DNA of 64,000 nucleotides from Leucobacter denitrificans (GCF_014396385.1 NZ_CP060716.1:1674001-1738000), one strand, 5' to 3'; shown: positions 44,093 through 54,099, numbered from the stretch's first letter. Made by a program: numbers and translations. The notes: generated by a model from the letters alone, not told the origin.

Positions 44093-46087
44093 GTGCTTCG
44101 TTTCTTTCGCGTGATCGCCCCTGCTGTGCTGCTCGCGGTCACACTCGCGGCGGTGTTTTGGGGCCTCGCGATTGGCGGGGCGGCAGACGAGCGAACCCTC
44201 CTCGACCCGGGCGACATCGTTCGCTACGGGTTGCCGCTGTCGCGCACCCTCGTGAATGTGTCGATCGCGGGCCTCATCGGCTCTGTGGTCATGGCGGTTT
44301 GGGCGCTCGCGACCGATCGCGATGAGTACCGCATTGCGATGGATCTCGCAGCGGCTTCGGCCGCAGTGCTCACGGTCGCGTCGGCGGCCACCATTATTTT
44401 CACTTACATTGATGTTTCGAACCTCGCATTTTCGCCCGACGCCTCCTTTGGGGCTGGCCTGGCGCAGTTCGTCACCGAGATCGAACTCGGTCAACTCTGG
44501 CTCTGGGAGTTGCTACTCGGCGCCTCGGTGACGGTGCTCGCTTTTGCGATCCGCGGTAGGCGCTCGACCCTCATTGTGCTCATCGGCGCCCTGCTCACAA
44601 CCCTGCCGCTCGCGCAGCAGGGTCACGCGGCGGGCGCATCGGGCCACAGTCAGGCCGTGAACTCTCTGCTCGTGCACCTAGTTGGGGCCGCGGTGTGGCT
44701 CGGCGGGCTTGTCACCCTCGTCTTCCTCGCGAAGGCGGTATCGCGCGACCGACTCGCCCTGCTCGTCTCGCGCTATTCGACACTCGCGCTGCTCGCCTTC
44801 ATCGGCGTTGCCGCGTCTGGCATCGTGAGCGCCTGGCTTCGCATCGGCTCGTTCGAAGACCTCTTTGGCACCGGCTACGGCCAACTCGTCGTCATCAAAG
44901 CGCTCGCACTCATCGTGCTCGGCGCATTCGGTGCGGTGCAGCGACAGTTGCTCATTCCGCGCATCGCGACGGGCGAGCGTGGTGGGTGGATCTTCGCCTG
45001 GCTCGTCACAGCCGAACTCGCAGTGATGGGCATCGCGAGCGGCATCGCCGGGGCTCTCGGTCGAACTGCAACGCCCGTGCCACAGGAGTCGGCGCAAGAT
45101 CTCGTGGGATCCACACCTGCCGAGTTCTTGACCGGAGACCCACTGCCACCCGAACTCACGTTCTCGAGCTACTTCACCGAGTGGAAGTTCGACCTAGCGT
45201 GGGGCCTCGTCTGCTTCTTCGGTATCGCGTTCTACTTGGCAGGCGTGATCCGCCTCGCTCGCCGCGGCGACCGCTGGCACGTGGGCCGCACGATCGCCTG
45301 GCTCATCGGCATGCTCATGCTGTTCTACACCTCGAACGGGCCGTTCAATGCCTACGAGCAATACCTGTTTAGCGTGCACATGCTCGGGCACATGATGTAC
45401 ATGATGTTGATCCCGCTCATTCTCGTGCTTGGCGCCCCGATCACGCTCGCTTTGCGCGCGACCGCGAAGCGCACCGACGGCTCGTGGGGCGGTCGCGAGT
45501 GGATCATGTGGATGGTGCAGACCCCTTGGTCGAAGTTCATCACGCACCCGGTCATCGCGGCGGTCATCTTCGTCGGTGGCCTGTGGGTGTTCTACTTCAC
45601 CCCGATATTCCGCTGGGCGATGTCGGAGCACCTGGGCCACCAGTGGATGATTATCCACTTCCTCATCTCGGGCTACCTATTCAGCCTCACGATGATCGGT
45701 ATCGACCCGATTCCCAAGCGCTACCCGCACCCGTTTAGGCTCGTGATTCTGTTCGCGACGATGGCGTCGCACGCGTTCTTCGGCGTGACCGTGATGACGG
45801 GAGACGCACTGCTGCTCGCAGACTGGTTCGGAGCGATGGGGCGTGATTGGGGGGCCGATCCGCTCGCTGACCAGAAGACCGGCGGCGGCATCACCTGGGG
45901 CATAGGCGAGTTGCCGACGCTGGCGCTCGCTTTGGTTGTTGCGGTGCAGTGGGCGCGCAGCGACACGAAAGAGCAAAAGCGCAAAGATCGTGCGGCGGAT
46001 CGCTCGGGCGAAGCCGAGCTCAAGGCCTACAACGAGATGCTCGCGAAACAGGCCGAGCGCGACGCCAAGGTTGGCCCGCGGCGGTAG
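44093..46087 (+). CDS. CopD / CtaG (caa3 assembly factor) membrane fusion
   Basis: 664 residues starting at GTG 44093. The N-terminal half has about eight membrane helices with a CopD-like region (VHLVGAAVWLGGLVTLVF). The C-terminal half matches CtaG-type cytochrome oxidase assembly proteins, with FSVHMLGHMMYMMLIP and HQWMIIHFLISGYLF. This CopD-CtaG fusion is common in actinobacteria and probably delivers copper to cytochrome c oxidase. It ends in a charged cytoplasmic tail. Confidence 0.9.
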   Translation: MLRFFRVIAPAVLLAVTLAAVFWGLAIGGAADERTLLDPGDIVRYGLPLSRTLVNVSIAGLIGSVVMAVWALATDRDEYRIAMDLAAASAAVLTVASAATIIFTYIDVSNLAFSPDASFGAGLAQFVTEIELGQLWLWELLLGASVTVLAFAIRGRRSTLIVLIGALLTTLPLAQQGHAAGASGHSQAVNSLLVHLVGAAVWLGGLVTLVFLAKAVSRDRLALLVSRYSTLALLAFIGVAASGIVSAWLRIGSFEDLFGTGYGQLVVIKALALIVLGAFGAVQRQLLIPRIATGERGGWIFAWLVTAELAVMGIASGIAGALGRTATPVPQESAQDLVGSTPAEFLTGDPLPPELTFSSYFTEWKFDLAWGLVCFFGIAFYLAGVIRLARRGDRWHVGRTIAWLIGMLMLFYTSNGPFNAYEQYLFSVHMLGHMMYMMLIPLILVLGAPITLALRATAKRTDGSWGGREWIMWMVQTPWSKFITHPVIAAVIFVGGLWVFYFTPIFRWAMSEHLGHQWMIIHFLISGYLFSLTMIGIDPIPKRYPHPFRLVILFATMASHAFFGVTVMTGDALLLADWFGAMGRDWGADPLADQKTGGGITWGIGELPTLALALVVAVQWARSDTKEQKRKDRAADRSGEAELKAYNEMLAKQAERDAKVGPRR

Positions 46088-46100
46088 GTGCGCCGGGCGC

Positions 46101-47705
46101 TTACTCAGCGATCACGCGGAAGGCGGTGACGCGGGGGTCGAGGGATCCGCGCACGTAGCCGATTGGGGACGCGGCCACGGCCTGGAGAAAGTCGACCGCC
46201 TCGCTGGTGATTTCCTCGCCTGGGACAATGTTTGGGATGCCAGGTGGGTAGGCCGCGAGCGAGTCTGCAGAGACCCGGCCGATCGCCTCTGCCGCGGGCA
46301 CGACCTCGGTGACCGAGAAGTACGCCTCGCGCGGGGAGTGGCGTGCTGGCCCAGGGGCGGGAAGTGGGGGGAGTGCAGAGTCGGCACCCGGTGTTTGGGG
46401 AGCAGCCTCGGATTGAGGCTCGGTCTCGGGCGCAACTTGAGAACCGGGTGCAAGCTCAGGGCCGGGCACAGCGCCAGCCGATCCGCCGCTCACGCGCGGC
46501 GGACCCGCCGACGCAGCGATGCGCGAAAGCGCGCCTTGCAACCGCACGATGTCGAGCTTCTTGCCGGGCCCGAAGAACGCGACGACGGCCCCCGATGTCG
46601 CGATCTCGAGGAAGATCGCGTCGGTGTCGGCGAGGATCGAGCGGACCCGGTACCCGGTGAGCCCCGTGGCGGTGACGTCGATGGCGACGCGAAGCGGATC
46701 TACACCGACGATGTCGGGGAAGTCGCCGAAACCGTCGCTCACCAGGGAAAATTCATCACGACCCCGCACCCACTCACGCATGGAGTCAGCAAGCTCGATA
46801 CTCTCGCTGAGCAACTCGGGGTGCATGACGAGCGACCTCCGGGCAACATCGAGCGACCCGAGCAGCAGCGAGCTCGCGCTCGTTGTTTGGGTGAGTCGAA
46901 AAGCGCGGTCGATGAGCGGCTCGAGCGCGGCAGTGAATGGCCCGTCGCCGAGGTGGATCATCGCACCTTGCCCGAGCCCGCCGCCCATCTTGTGAATGCT
47001 CGTGATGACGAGGTCTGCGCCTTGCGCGGCGGGGGACTCGGGGAGCTGCTCGTGGAACCCGAAGTGAGCGCCCCACGCGGCGTCGACGATGAGTGGCACC
47101 CCGTGCTTGTGGGCGACCTTCGCGAGCGCGGCGACGTCGGAGACGGCGCCGAAGTAGCTCGGCGAGACCACCTGGGCCGCGGTGACCGTTTGCCCAGCAG
47201 CGCTCGCCCGCGTGAGTTCGGCATCGAGCGCCTCGGGTGAAATTCCGTGGTTAATGCCGAGGCGGGTATCGACGGTTGGCGTGAGGAAGAGCGGATCGAG
47301 CCCCGCAAGAATGAGCCCATCCGAAAGGCTTGAGTGCGCGCTGCGCTGAGCGACAACATGCTGACCGAGCCCCAAGCCAGCGACGGCGAGAATCACGAGG
47401 CGATTGCCCTGCGATGAGCCGTTCGCGAGAAACCAGCTGCGGTGCGCAGCCCAGGCGTCAGCGGCAAGCTGCTCAGCGACCTCGAACGGGCTTCCGGGTC
47501 CGACGTCGATACCGTCGATGAGCTGCGGGATATCCATGGCGATGGCCCGCTCGCCGACAAAATCGGCAAGCGCCTCAGTGAGCCCGTCTTCGGTGCCAGC
47601 GTGCCCCGGCACCATAAACATGAGCGGGTTTCTGCCCGCGTGCGCAATGAGCGCCTCCGCGTAGGGTGCCGACGAGTGGGCGGCCCTACTGCGACGACGG
47701 GTCAT
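46101..47705 (-). CDS. Orn/Lys/Arg decarboxylase-family PLP enzyme
   Basis: A 534-residue enzyme from ATG 47705 (an upstream start at 47798 lies within dcd and is rejected). The N-terminus has [12 protein letters not shown], the PLP lysine is in [12 protein letters not shown], and [12 protein letters not shown] marks the cofactor Asp. A Pro/Ala/Glu-rich linker of about 60 residues separates the PLP region from the C-terminal domain with [16 protein letters not shown], typical of these decarboxylases. The start overlaps the dcd 3' end by 20 nt. Confidence 0.88.
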   Translation of the reverse strand: MTRRRSRAAHSSAPYAEALIAHAGRNPLMFMVPGHAGTEDGLTEALADFVGERAIAMDIPQLIDGIDVGPGSPFEVAEQLAADAWAAHRSWFLANGSSQGNRLVILAVAGLGLGQHVVAQRSAHSSLSDGLILAGLDPLFLTPTVDTRLGINHGISPEALDAELTRASAAGQTVTAAQVVSPSYFGAVSDVAALAKVAHKHGVPLIVDAAWGAHFGFHEQLPESPAAQGADLVITSIHKMGGGLGQGAMIHLGDGPFTAALEPLIDRAFRLTQTTSASSLLLGSLDVARRSLVMHPELLSESIELADSMREWVRGRDEFSLVSDGFGDFPDIVGVDPLRVAIDVTATGLTGYRVRSILADTDAIFLEIATSGAVVAFFGPGKKLDIVRLQGALSRIAASAGPPRVSGGSAGAVPGPELAPGSQVAPETEPQSEAAPQTPGADSALPPLPAPGPARHSPREAYFSVTEVVPAAEAIGRVSADSLAAYPPGIPNIVPGEEITSEAVDFLQAVAASPIGYVRGSLDPRVTAFRVIAE

Positions 47706-48285
47706 TGCGTAGCACGTCTGCGCGGTGAAAATTGAGGTGTGAGCGTGAGGCGGTCGGGCCGCGCTGACCGAGATACCGCGAGAACGTGGCGCCTGCACCG
47801 TATGGGCGCTCGGCTGGTGATGAGAGCTTGAAGAAGCAGAGTTGCCCGATCTTCATGCCTGGCCAGAGACGTATCGGCAGAGTTGACACGTTCGACAGCT
47901 CGAGTGTGATGTGCCCCTCGAAGCCCGGGTCGATGAACCCCGCGGTTGAGTGGGTGAGCAGACCGAGGCGGCCAAGCGAGCTCTTGCCCTCGAGTCGCGC
48001 GGCAATGTCGTCGGGTAGGCCGACGAGTTCGAATGTGGATCCGAGAACGAACTCGCCCGGATGCAAGATGAAGCCTTCATCGGGGTTCACCTCGATGAGG
48101 CGCGTGAGCTCTGGCTGATCTTCTGCCGGGTCGATGACCGCATACTTGTGATTGTCGAACAGCCTGAAGAACCTATCGAGGCGCACGTCAACGCTCGACG
48201 GTTGCACCATTGATGGTTCGCTCGGATCGAGCTTGATGCGCCCGGAGTCGAGTTCGGAACTGATGTCGCGGTCAGAGAGCAGCAC
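47686..48285 (-). CDS. dcd: dCTP deaminase, probably bifunctional (dUMP-forming)
   Basis: 199 residues. Motifs are [24 protein letters not shown] (catalytic Ser/Arg region) and [19 protein letters not shown] with the catalytic Glu. Actinobacterial enzymes of this type often convert dCTP directly to dUMP, which would apply here if the dUTPase activity is retained. The start is GTG 48285 with AGGA about 8 nt upstream. Confidence 0.94.
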   Translation of the reverse strand: MLLSDRDISSELDSGRIKLDPSEPSMVQPSSVDVRLDRFFRLFDNHKYAVIDPAEDQPELTRLIEVNPDEGFILHPGEFVLGSTFELVGLPDDIAARLEGKSSLGRLGLLTHSTAGFIDPGFEGHITLELSNVSTLPIRLWPGMKIGQLCFFKLSSPAERPYGAGATFSRYLGQRGPTASRSHLNFHRADVLRNDPSSQ

Positions 48286-48345
48286 GTCTCGATCCTACCG
48301 GTGTGGGAAGGCCCGATCCACAATATTACGACCGCCGCCGAACCA

Positions 48346-49029
48346 CTACACCTCTTCGGTGATCGCAAACAACAGCTCGACGATGCGCCCGCCAAGCTCG
48401 GTGAGGCCACCCGGCGCATCGATGCCCCTGAGCGCGCTCGTGCGGAGCGCGAGATCATGCAGCCCTTCGAACACGGTGATGGCGCTCTCGACGGGAATGG
48501 TGAAGCGGCGCCCGGCCGCCTGCACGATGTTGCCGACGACGCGCGCGAGTTCGCTGCGAAACAGCTCGCCAAACTCAACGAACTGCACGGGGCCAGCGGG
48601 GTCGCGCAGCGTGAGGAGCAGGAACTCGGTTTCGAGCGCGTACCAGTCGGTCTCGGTGCCGGTCGGCGAGAGGAAGTCTGAGACATATGCGGCGGCAGCC
48701 TCAATGCTCAGCCCGTCTTCTGTGGTCTGCAGGTGCTCGGTGAGTTCACCTACCCGCGAGAGGATGCGACTTGCGCGCTCATCGAATTCGCGCCGAAGCA
48801 GCGCAAGAAACAGCTCCTCTTTCGACGAGAAGTTCGAGTAGAACGCACCGCGCGTGAAGTCTGCACGGCTGCAGATGCGCTCGACCGATGTGCCCTGAAA
48901 ACCGAACTCGACGAACACTTCGGTTGCGGCGTCGAGCAGTCGCGACTGCGTGTCGCGGCGGCGCCTGCTCACTTCAGCTGTCTCGACCGGCACGTCAGTC
49001 ACGGCAATCTCACTCTCAGTTTGTGTCAC
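48346..49029 (-). CDS. TetR-family repressor of the mmpL-pip operon
   Basis: A 227-residue regulator. The N-terminal TetR helix-turn-helix at residues 25-70 includes FQGTSVERICSRADFTRGAFYSNFSSKEELFLAL. The C-terminal ligand domain is not assignable. The start is GTG 49029. It is divergent from the mmpL gene, and the intervening 86 nt hold two palindromes that are good operator candidates. Confidence 0.9.
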   Translation of the reverse strand: MTQTESEIAVTDVPVETAEVSRRRRDTQSRLLDAATEVFVEFGFQGTSVERICSRADFTRGAFYSNFSSKEELFLALLRREFDERASRILSRVGELTEHLQTTEDGLSIEAAAAYVSDFLSPTGTETDWYALETEFLLLTLRDPAGPVQFVEFGELFRSELARVVGNIVQAAGRRFTIPVESAITVFEGLHDLALRTSALRGIDAPGGLTELGGRIVELLFAITEEV

Positions 49030-49054
49030 GTTCAGTTTCTCTCAAGTCACTGCG

Positions 49055-49070
49055 GATACACTACTGTATC
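49055..49070. promoter_or_regulatory. TetR-type operator 1
   Basis: Palindrome GATACA-CTAC-TGTATC, centred 22 nt (about two helical turns) from operator 2 and sharing the GATACA/TGTATC arms. Confidence 0.75.
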
Positions 49071-49074
49071 GAAA

Positions 49075-49094
49075 TGGATACACACCTGTATCCA
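49075..49094. promoter_or_regulatory. TetR-type operator 2
   Basis: Longer palindrome TGGATACA-CACC-TGTATCCA with 8-bp perfect arms, 21 nt before the mmpL start. The near-identical arms of both sites suggest cooperative binding by the divergent TetR protein. Confidence 0.8.
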
Positions 49095-49115
49095 ACGCTA
49101 TTCCGAGGGGAATTC

Positions 49116-51953
49116 ATGTCGTCTGCGCTCTACGCGCTTGGTCGCTGGGCGGCCCGTGCGAAGTGGCTCGTACTTATCGTGTGGATCGTGTTGCTCACGG
49201 TGCTCGGTGTCGGTGCGCTCACCATTGGTAAGGGTGCGAATGCACCGATCACGATTCCAGGAACGGAGGCGCAGGAGGCGATCACGTCGCTGTCGCACAC
49301 GTTCCCGGAGGTGAGTGGAACGAGCGCCTCGGTGATCGTGGTTGCGCCCGACGGCGAGCGCGTCGACACCGACGAGTACCGTGACGCGGTCGTCGATTCG
49401 ATCGCAGAGTTTGAAGCGCTGCCGGGTGTGACGGGCGTGCAGACACCCTTCGGCACCGGCGACATGGCTGCGGCAAACACTGACATTTCCCCGAACGGTC
49501 AGGCTTTGCTCATTCAGGTACAGGTCGAGGGAGACACGACTTCAGTTTCTGACGAAACGAAGGTTGGCATCGAAACCGCAACCGAAACCCTTGGCGACCG
49601 GCTGCCCGACGCGACGGTGTCGTTCGGTGGCGAGATGTTCTCGATCTCGGTGCCTGGCATCACGATCACCGAAGCGGTGGGCGTGCTCATCGCGGCGGTG
49701 GTGCTCGTGCTCACGCTCGGCTCGTTCGTCGCAGCCGGCATGCCGCTGCTCATCGCGCTCATCGGGGTTGGCGTCTCGATCGCGGGCCTCTTTACCGTCA
49801 CGGCGTTCGTCGAACTCACCTCGACCACTCCGATGCTCGCACTCATGCTCGGCCTTGCGGTCGGCATCGACTACACCCTCTTTATTGTCAGCCGCCACCA
49901 AGAGCAGCTGCGTGCTGGGGTGCCGATGCGCGAGTCGATCGCCCGCGCCACGGCGACCAGTGGATCGGCGGTCGTGTTCGCAGGTCTCACCGTCATCATC
50001 GCGCTTGTCGGTCTCTCAGTCGCAGGCATTCCGTTCCTCACGTCGCTCGGTGTGGCAGCGGCCGCGGCAGTCGGTCTCGCGGTGCTCATCGCGCTAACAC
50101 TGACGCCAGCGGTGCTGTCTATGGCTGGTATGCGGATCCTGTCGCGCAAGCACCGGCGACTGCTTGCGGCTACAGGTGAAGCGAACACCGCGCAGACCGC
50201 AGGCGAAGTCAGTGCTCTGAGTGCGACAGACGCGCTGACGACCTCTGATGCGTCAGGCACCAAGGGCATTCCCGCCCCCGTCCCAACCCGCGCCGACCGC
50301 TTCTTCGGAGGCTGGGTACGCGCGGTTACGAAGAAGCCGATCATCACGGTGTTCTCGGTGCTGGTGGTCCTCGGACTCGCAGCGCTCCCCGCACTCCAAC
50401 TGCGCCTCGCGCTTCCCGATGCGACGGCGCTCGAAGAAGACGCGCCCGCGCGCGTCACCTACGAACTTACGGGCGAGCATTTTGGCGACGGCTACAACGC
50501 CCCGCTGCTGCTTACCGGCTCGATTATTTCGAGCACGGATCCACTGGGTCTGCTCGACGACCTCAAGCGCGAGGTTGAGCAGATTCCGGGCGTTGCAAGT
50601 GTGCCGCTAGCGACCCCGAACCAGGGTGCTGACACGGCGATTATTCAGGTGATTCCTGAGGAGGGTGCGCACGCTGAGAGCACGACCGAGCTCGTGCAGA
50701 CGCTGCGTGACCACCGCGAGGAGTGGGAAGACAGGTATGGCGTAACGCTCTCGGTCACCGGCTTCACCGCTGTCGCGATTGACGTTTCGGCGATGCTCAT
50801 GGAGGCGATGCTGCCGTTCGGCATCTTCGTCGTTGGGCTCTCGCTGGTGCTTCTTGCGATGGTGTTCCGCTCGGTCTGGGTGCCGATCAAGGCGACGCTC
50901 GGGTACCTGCTCTCGGTCGGCGCCGCGTTTGGGGCGGTGGTCGCGGTGTTCCAGTGGGGCTGGCTGCAAGACGCCCTGAACGTGCATTCGACAGGCCCAA
51001 TCCTGAGCTTTATGCCGATCATTCTCATGGGCGTGCTGTTTGGTCTCGCGATGGATTACGAAGTCTTCCTCGTGGCCCGTATGCGCGAGGAGTACGTGCA
51101 CGGGGGTGATGCGCAGCGCGCGATCCACCGCGGTTTCGTGGGGTCGGCAAAGGTCGTCACCGCGGCAGCGCTCATCATGATTGCGGTCTTCGCGGCGTTC
51201 GTACCCGAGGGCGACGCGAGCATCAAGATCATCGCCTTGGGCCTCGCGGTGGGCGTGTTCGTCGACGCGTTCGTCGTGCGCATGACGCTGGTTCCTGCAG
51301 TGATGGCGCTGCTCGGCGACCGCGCGTGGTCGATGCCTCGCTGGATGAGCCGCGTGCTTCCCTCCTTCGATATCGAGGGTGAGGGCCTCGCCCGCGAGAT
51401 TGAGCACGAGAACTGGCCGGCCGATATGCCGGGCGCGCGCATCGCGTCGAGTGAGCTTGCGTTGCAGCGGGGTGGATCGAACCTCCGCACGCCCGAAATC
51501 CGGCTCGCCGATCACGAGGTGCTCGTGCTTGACCCGCGCGATCCGGTGAGCGTGCCGCTCGCTCAGGTGCTGAGTGGACGAGGCAGTATCGACGCCGGAA
51601 CGCTGAAAGTCGACGGGCTGTTGTTGCCCGAGCGCGCCGGTTCGCTGCGGGCGCGGGCCGCGTGGGCCGATCCACACACACTGCGCCAGGGCATTGGCGA
51701 CGCACCGAGCGTGCTCGTACTCGACCTGCGCGATACGGCTCTTTCGCCGCTTGGGCCCGATGCGATCGCCGACGCTAGGTCTGCAATTGCCGCGTGGGCG
51801 ACTGCGCTCGAGGGGTCGACACCGCCAATCGTCATTGTGGTCGGCGACCTCGCCCTGGCATCAGAACTGCTGCCCGACTCGCTCACTCTGGTGAGTCTCG
51901 GAGACGACAGCGCAACCGTGTACGAAGAACAGTCAATGGAGGCAGCACGATGA
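49116..51953 (+). CDS. MmpL-family RND transporter with a C-terminal degenerate ABC-ATPase-like domain
   Basis: 945 residues from ATG 49116 (GAGGGG upstream; an in-frame start at 48888 would cross the operators and overlap tetR). About 12 membrane helices appear, with MmpL motifs GLAVGIDYTLFIVSRHQEQL and GLAMDYEVFLVARMREEY. After the last helix, residues about 765-945 form a soluble domain that aligns position by position with an ABC ATPase. VLVLDPRDPVSVPLAQVLSG sits where Walker A should be, then GTLKVDGLLLPE, VLVLDLRDTALSPLG at Walker B and VIVVGDLALASEL at the H-loop. The Walker A Gly/Lys, Walker B Glu and H-loop His are lost, so ATP hydrolysis is unlikely. Confidence 0.88.
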   Translation: MSSALYALGRWAARAKWLVLIVWIVLLTVLGVGALTIGKGANAPITIPGTEAQEAITSLSHTFPEVSGTSASVIVVAPDGERVDTDEYRDAVVDSIAEFEALPGVTGVQTPFGTGDMAAANTDISPNGQALLIQVQVEGDTTSVSDETKVGIETATETLGDRLPDATVSFGGEMFSISVPGITITEAVGVLIAAVVLVLTLGSFVAAGMPLLIALIGVGVSIAGLFTVTAFVELTSTTPMLALMLGLAVGIDYTLFIVSRHQEQLRAGVPMRESIARATATSGSAVVFAGLTVIIALVGLSVAGIPFLTSLGVAAAAAVGLAVLIALTLTPAVLSMAGMRILSRKHRRLLAATGEANTAQTAGEVSALSATDALTTSDASGTKGIPAPVPTRADRFFGGWVRAVTKKPIITVFSVLVVLGLAALPALQLRLALPDATALEEDAPARVTYELTGEHFGDGYNAPLLLTGSIISSTDPLGLLDDLKREVEQIPGVASVPLATPNQGADTAIIQVIPEEGAHAESTTELVQTLRDHREEWEDRYGVTLSVTGFTAVAIDVSAMLMEAMLPFGIFVVGLSLVLLAMVFRSVWVPIKATLGYLLSVGAAFGAVVAVFQWGWLQDALNVHSTGPILSFMPIILMGVLFGLAMDYEVFLVARMREEYVHGGDAQRAIHRGFVGSAKVVTAAALIMIAVFAAFVPEGDASIKIIALGLAVGVFVDAFVVRMTLVPAVMALLGDRAWSMPRWMSRVLPSFDIEGEGLAREIEHENWPADMPGARIASSELALQRGGSNLRTPEIRLADHEVLVLDPRDPVSVPLAQVLSGRGSIDAGTLKVDGLLLPERAGSLRARAAWADPHTLRQGIGDAPSVLVLDLRDTALSPLGPDAIADARSAIAAWATALEGSTPPIVIVVGDLALASELLPDSLTLVSLGDDSATVYEEQSMEAAR

Positions 51954-53860
51954 CCGCCGCACTCACCCCACTGCGTGGCAAGCGCGTGCGTTGGAGCACC
52001 ATTCTCGGGCTGCTGCTCGTGCCGCTCACGATTGCCGGTGTGTTCTTGTGGGGGCTCTGGAACCCGACCGAGCGACTCGAGAACGTTACTGCGGCAGTAG
52101 TGAACCTCGATGAGCCTGTCGAAGTTGAGGGGCAGCTCGTTCCGCTTGGGCGCGTGCTCGCTGCCGAACTCATCGCGGGCGGCGAAGACGGCAACGAGCG
52201 CCAGAACTTCACATGGGTGCTCACCGACGAAGCCGATGCCGCGGCGGGCCTCGACGAGGGCCGCTTCGCGGCGAGCATCACGATTCCAGAAGACTTCTCG
52301 GCCGCCGCAACTTCGCTTTCAGACGGGCCGAGCGAGGCGCGCCAGGCTACCATCGCGATCACGGAGAGCGACCGAGGGCGCCTCCTCGACACCGCGCTCT
52401 CGAGCATCGTCACGCAAACCGCGAAGAACGTCGTTAACCAGCAGCTTGGCGAGCAGTTCGTCGGCAACATTTTCGTCGGCATGTCGACCATGCAAGACGG
52501 TGTGGCGACCGCGGCAGACGGCGCGACCGCACTCGCCGACGGTGGATCGCAGCTTGCCGAAGGCACACGGTCGCTCGCCGATGGCGCGTCTCAACTCGCA
52601 GCCGGAACCGGTCAGCTCGCTGCCGGAACCGCGGAGCTATCTGTCGGTGCGCAGCAGCTTGCGGCCGGAGCCTCCGGTCTTGCCGCTGGGGCGCAAGAAG
52701 CCGCCGACGGTGGAGCCGCTCTTTCGAGCGGTGTCACCGACTACGTGAACGGCGTGAACGCCGCGATCACGGGTGTGCAGGGTGGCATCGCGCAGGCGAT
52801 TGCCCCGGTGCAGCAGCTGCGTGATCTCATCGATGGCGGTGTGATCACTCCGCCGCAGGGCACACCCGAAGAGGTGGTTGCCGGGCTTGATCAGCTCATC
52901 GCGCAGCTGCAGATGCTCGCGACGGATTCGCCCGACTCGCAACTCACACAGATGAAGAATGGTGGCACGCAGCTTGCTAGCGGTGTGGCCCAGTCTGCGG
53001 CCGGCCAGCAGCAGCTCGCGACCGGGCTGCAAGAGTACGCCGGTGGTGTCGCTGAGTTCTCGGGCGGAGTCTCAGAACTTTCGAGCGGCGTCTCGGCGCT
53101 CGCCGCGCAAACCCCAGAACTCGCCTCGGGTGCGAGTGAACTGGCCGACGGCGCCAAGGCCGCAGCCGAGGGCACCGCCTCTCTCGCTGAAGGGCTTGGC
53201 GAGGCTGCTGCGGGGATCCCAAATTACACCGAAGATGAGCAGCAAACCATGGCCTCGACCGCTGTCGAAGCAGTGACTTCTGAGGGCGGAAGCGACGAGC
53301 TCTTCAACAGCTCTGGCGTGCCGCTGTTTGTTGGCATTGCGCTGTGGGCGGGTGCCCTCGCGTTGTACCTCGTAGTTGCGCCACTGTGGTCGCGCACCCG
53401 CGAGGCCGCACGTGGAGTGTTCTCTCTGACGATGCGCAGCGGTCTGCCCGCCGTGCTGCTCGGCGCGGCCCAGGGCGCGCTCGCCGGAATCGTGTTGCCG
53501 ATCGCTCTCGGTTATACGTTTGGTGAGGGTCTCGCGTTCTTCGGCCTCGCGCTGCTGGCTGGCGTCGCGTTCGGCCTGTTGCTGCAGGGGCTCTCGGCCC
53601 GGCTCGGCGGGTTCGGCCGGTTCGTCGCCTTTGCCGTGCTGGTAATCGCCTTTGTGGTCGGCATCGTGTCGACGGTGCCAGGGCCGCTCCAGGCCATCGG
53701 TGATGCGAGCCCAATTGGTGCGGCGTTCACTGGGTTCCAGGCAATCGCCAGTGGATCGACCGGCGCCGGCGTTGCCGCATTCGTGCTTGCGCTCTGGGGT
53801 GCGGCCGGCCTTGCGCTCACCGCGTGGGCCGTGGCCCGCGAGCGGCGCCGGGCCGTCTGA
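51950..53860 (+). CDS. YhgE/Pip-family membrane protein
   Basis: 636 residues; ATG 51950 overlaps the mmpL stop. An N-terminal membrane segment (LLLVPLTIAGVFLWGLW), an extracellular Pip-type domain (VNLDEPVEVEGQLVPLGR) and a long Ala/Gly/Leu heptad region (QLAAGTGQLAAGTAEL, residues about 190-430) precede five or more C-terminal membrane helices. It is paired with MmpL and TetR, a frequent actinobacterial arrangement, probably for envelope export or toxin/drug resistance. Confidence 0.9.
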   Translation: MTAALTPLRGKRVRWSTILGLLLVPLTIAGVFLWGLWNPTERLENVTAAVVNLDEPVEVEGQLVPLGRVLAAELIAGGEDGNERQNFTWVLTDEADAAAGLDEGRFAASITIPEDFSAAATSLSDGPSEARQATIAITESDRGRLLDTALSSIVTQTAKNVVNQQLGEQFVGNIFVGMSTMQDGVATAADGATALADGGSQLAEGTRSLADGASQLAAGTGQLAAGTAELSVGAQQLAAGASGLAAGAQEAADGGAALSSGVTDYVNGVNAAITGVQGGIAQAIAPVQQLRDLIDGGVITPPQGTPEEVVAGLDQLIAQLQMLATDSPDSQLTQMKNGGTQLASGVAQSAAGQQQLATGLQEYAGGVAEFSGGVSELSSGVSALAAQTPELASGASELADGAKAAAEGTASLAEGLGEAAAGIPNYTEDEQQTMASTAVEAVTSEGGSDELFNSSGVPLFVGIALWAGALALYLVVAPLWSRTREAARGVFSLTMRSGLPAVLLGAAQGALAGIVLPIALGYTFGEGLAFFGLALLAGVAFGLLLQGLSARLGGFGRFVAFAVLVIAFVVGIVSTVPGPLQAIGDASPIGAAFTGFQAIASGSTGAGVAAFVLALWGAAGLALTAWAVARERRRAV

Positions 53861-53910
53861 GCGCTGGGCCGATCCACCCACCTGGCTCACATGCACCCAA
53901 CCCTCACTCA

Positions 53911-53985
53911 GCGTCAGGCGAAAATCTAGCGTCATGCGAAGGCTTTTTGCCTGAGCGTTAGCCTGGTGCTCAGACTTCGCCTGGT
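53911..53985. repeat. Short intergenic repeat cluster with a hairpin
   Basis: Between pip and the next promoter, GCGTCAGGCGAA and GCGTCATGCGAA are near-identical direct repeats, followed by GCCTGAGCG and two copies of GCCTGGTGCT. TCAGGCGAAAA (53914-53924) pairs with TTTTTGCCTGA (53944-53954) at 10 of 11 positions, giving a plausible terminator. The rest of 53861-54025 shows nothing else. Confidence 0.5.
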
Positions 53986-54025
53986 GCTTAAACCGTGTCG
54001 CCCGAGCGATATCGGAAACTTCGCG

Positions 54026-54089
54026 TGTAAAGAATATTTGACACGATCTCGGCATCGGCTTACGCTGTTCATGTCAAAGTTTCTTTACA
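54026..54089 (+). promoter_or_regulatory. Promoter with two flanking operators for the membrane protein-XRE operon
   Basis: TTGACA (54038-54043) and TACGCT (54061-54066) with a 17-nt spacer make a near-ideal promoter. TGTAAAGAATATTTGACA (54026-54043) overlaps the -35. TGTCAAAGTTTCTTTACA (54072-54089) covers the expected transcription start and is nearly its reverse complement (16 of 18). Each is also a rough dyad. This suggests repression, perhaps by the XRE protein of the same operon. Confidence 0.8.
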
Positions 54090-54099
54090 TTGGAGCATC

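Noticed and set aside
45936..47240. Plus-strand open frame of 434 codons opposite the decarboxylase
   Set aside because: Arg-rich antisense product; the minus strand has the PLP motif and family layout.
48888..49115. Upstream extension of the MmpL frame
   Set aside because: It would run through tetR and both operators; ATG 49116 has a ribosome site and begins with the normal MmpL N-terminus.
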